A stretch of DNA of 64,000 nt from Serratia marcescens (GTDB lineage Bacteria; Pseudomonadota; Gammaproteobacteria; Enterobacterales; Enterobacteriaceae). Below are positions 63,898-64,000 of the stretch, in pieces (the first letter of the stretch is position 1; each line of letters opens with the position of its first letter). Below the pieces are notes generated by a model. The model worked only from the letters and a program-made list of their open reading frames with translations. It had not been told where the DNA came from and made no database searches. The position numbers and the translations under genes were made by a program. The stretch covers positions 3,038,001 through 3,102,000 of the forward strand of contig NZ_VFMJ01000001.1 in NCBI RefSeq assembly GCF_006715005.1. Reading direction: 5' to 3'.

Positions 63898-64000
63898 TCA
63901 GCCCAGCCGGCGAATCGGTTGACCGGCGAGGAACGCCGCTATGTCCTCGACCGCCTCGGTGAAGTAGGCGCGGTAGTTGTCGTCCGCCACGTAACCCACA
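63898..64000 (-). CDS. D-2-hydroxyacid dehydrogenase, C-terminal end only
   Basis: Open from the window edge to a TGA at 63898-63900, 33 residues. GYVADDNYRAYFTEAVEDI followed by AAFLAGQPIRRL is the typical last helix of D-isomer-specific 2-hydroxyacid dehydrogenases. The rest lies beyond the window. Confidence 0.6.
   Translation of the reverse strand, partial: VGYVADDNYRAYFTEAVEDIAAFLAGQPIRRLG

Overview
The window looks like a chromosomal segment of a high-GC member of the Enterobacterales. Serratia (marcescens-like) is my best guess. This rests on near-full-length E. coli-type genes (cdh, bglX, ddlA, dld, nlpA, yohC, yohP, yedI, pbpG, yohD, ansP, uhpABC, dusC) in a mostly GC-rich background with Serratia-like accessory content. 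Several of these genes (bglX, dld, pbpG, yohC, yohP, yohD, dusC) are grouped in one region in E. coli, so this is a recognisable backbone opened by many lineage-specific insertions. I see no rRNA, tRNA, CRISPR array or insertion sequence.

Layout. 1-5.4 kb: end of cdh, an alpha/beta hydrolase, then a leftward four-gene operon that I read as a MolABC-type molybdate/tungstate importer plus a leaderless ModA-like protein, preceded by a ModE-type operator over its promoter. 5.5-11.6 kb: an exported protein, an O-methyltransferase broken at an A6 tract, a TIM-barrel protein, bglX and a LysR regulator. 11.7-16.0 kb: YbdL-like aminotransferase with an amino-acid binding protein, ddlA, and a translationally coupled ParD-like/methionine aminopeptidase pair. 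16.1-21.95 kb: an AT-rich island bounded by an 11-bp direct repeat. It holds an MFS exporter, a VioC-like 2-oxoglutarate oxygenase, a class III aminotransferase, a Nudix hydrolase and an inositol-monophosphatase-like phosphatase, probably a small uncharacterised metabolite pathway. 22-30.2 kb: dld, a PAS protein plus diflavin reductase behind a Fur-like site, a convergent ferric-siderophore-type ABC importer with a strong Fur box upstream, and a valine-rich leader peptide before an EamA transporter.

30.2-41.9 kb: yohC, acyltransferases, a DUF1460 lipoprotein, nlpA, an orphan PemK/MazF-like toxin with a candidate sRNA, a Pat-like acetyltransferase, yohP, yedI, a second VioC-like oxygenase with an AEC transporter, hydrolase/VOC/GNAT genes and pbpG. 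42-54.4 kb: an adenosylhomocysteinase-like enzyme with two DJ-1-type neighbours, yohD, a LysR/PACE efflux pair, ansP with a CRP-like site, a LysR/2OG-oxygenase pair, an orphan tailspike-like beta-helix protein, an SDR and an arylamine N-acetyltransferase. 54.5-62.3 kb: uhpABC running into afuABC, a sugar-phosphate sensing and ABC import unit with no uhpT. 62.5-64 kb: a small helical protein of unknown role, dusC, and the end of a 2-hydroxyacid dehydrogenase.

The best candidates for something undescribed are the 16-22 kb island and its 37-39 kb oxygenase/exporter counterpart, the ModE-linked molybdate operon with its cytosolic ModA-like member, the putative leader-peptide control at 29.0-29.3 kb, the orphan tailspike-like protein, and the WXG-like 88-residue protein.
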